Shown here in pieces: positions 7,413-7,633 of a stretch of 7,633 nucleotides of DNA (positions are counted from its first letter, which is position 1; each line of letters starts with the position of its first letter). The position numbers and the translations under genes were made by a program. A model generated the notes under the pieces. That model searched no databases and was not told where the DNA came from. It was given only the letters and a program-made list of their open reading frames with translations. The DNA lies in the NCBI GenBank assembly GCA_036500065.1, contig DASYCT010000346.1, forward strand, positions 1 through 7,633. Reading direction: 5' to 3'. The DNA comes from JACMLD01 sp036500065 (GTDB taxonomy: Bacteria > Bacteroidota > Bacteroidia > Chitinophagales > Chitinophagaceae).

Positions 7413-7633
7413 ATGCGACTATTAGAAGAAAAAGTGATCTTTCTTACAGGTGGTTCCAAGGGCATTGGCCTTGAATGCGCCAAAAAGTATGTAGAAGAAG
7501 GAGCGCGGGTACTGGTGGTGGCAAACGATGCGCCATCTATCGCCGAATCCATCCTGGCATTGGGTGAACGATCCACCGGTATTTTATGCGATGTGTCGAA
7601 GCCGGCGGATGTGGAAGAAGCTATCCGGCAAAC
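7413..7633 (+). CDS. Short-chain dehydrogenase/reductase, sugar pathway (3'-partial)
   Basis: From ATG 7413 the frame stays open to the window end, giving 73 residues plus 2 bases. The start of a Rossmann fold is clear: strand one (KVIFLTGG, 7-14), the SDR glycine motif T-G-G-S-K-G-I-G at 12-19, helix one, strand two (GARVLVVAND, 30-39) and the conserved C-D-V-S (59-62) where the Asp contacts the adenine ring. Strand two ends Ala-Asn-Asp rather than in the classical single Asp, so NAD versus NADP preference cannot be read safely. In non-phosphorylating L-fucose operons two SDRs occur: L-fucose dehydrogenase and 2-keto-3-deoxy-L-fuconate dehydrogenase. Either would fit here beside fucD. The catalytic Tyr-x-x-x-Lys lies beyond the window, so which of them this is, and whether it is intact, cannot be judged. 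Confidence 0.85.
   Translation, partial: MRLLEEKVIFLTGGSKGIGLECAKKYVEEGARVLVVANDAPSIAESILALGERSTGILCDVSKPADVEEAIRQ

Noticed and set aside
7373..7576. Minus-strand open frame crossing the symporter-SDR gap
   Set aside because: The + strand carries a clear SDR glycine motif here; the reverse frame has no motif and only exists because the real gene runs off the window.
1..7633. Mobile elements, CRISPR repeats, tRNA or other RNA genes, long direct or inverted repeats
   Set aside because: Coding density is nearly complete with ordinary catabolic genes. I found no transposase or integrase motif, repeat-spacer pattern or tRNA-like cloverleaf; small structured RNAs inside genes cannot be excluded by eye.

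Overview
The window is a slice of a Bacteroidota chromosome. The evidence is a pair of SusC/SusD-associated surface-protein types (DUF5126/DUF5000-like and DUF4998-like), A-rich Shine-Dalgarno-poor gene starts, and a polysaccharide-utilisation-locus style layout. The roughly 50% GC look and the protein style suggest a soil or plant-associated Chitinophagaceae-like organism, but that placement is inference. All six genes lie on the + strand. They are packed with gaps of 12, 15, 14 and 32 nt and one 62-nt overlap, so they look like one operon cut at both window ends.

Layout: (1) nt 1-915, the C-terminal part of a surface protein with an Ig-like DUF5126-type region and a discoidin-like DUF5000-type domain. 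(2) nt 928-2157, a lipoprotein with an N-terminal DUF4998-type region and a second discoidin-like domain. (3) nt 2173-4560, a secreted GH95 glycosidase (alpha-L-fucosidase or alpha-L-galactosidase). (4) nt 4499-5719, an enolase-superfamily L-fuconate dehydratase starting inside the end of the GH95 gene. (5) nt 5734-7380, an SGLT-like solute:sodium symporter. (6) nt 7413 to the window end, the N-terminal third of a short-chain dehydrogenase/reductase. No RNA gene, mobile element, CRISPR array or long non-coding stretch is visible.

How the genes fit together: the two surface proteins probably help bind a glycan beside a SusC/SusD pair expected just upstream. The GH95 enzyme releases terminal L-fucose (or L-galactose) in the periplasm, and the symporter carries the free sugar across the inner membrane. 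The dehydrogenase and the dehydratase belong to a non-phosphorylating route: sugar to lactone to L-fuconate to 2-keto-3-deoxy-L-fuconate and on to C3 products. No isomerase/kinase/aldolase (FucI/FucK/FucA) gene is in the window.

I do not see a wholly unknown system. The points worth a second look are an Asp in place of the first Asn of the GH95 Asn-x-Asn active-site pair, a GH95 tail that runs 62 nt into fucD in another frame, a FucD about 30 residues short at its C-terminus, and a symporter that keeps the human SGLT sugar-site residues but has a degenerate Na2 sodium site.
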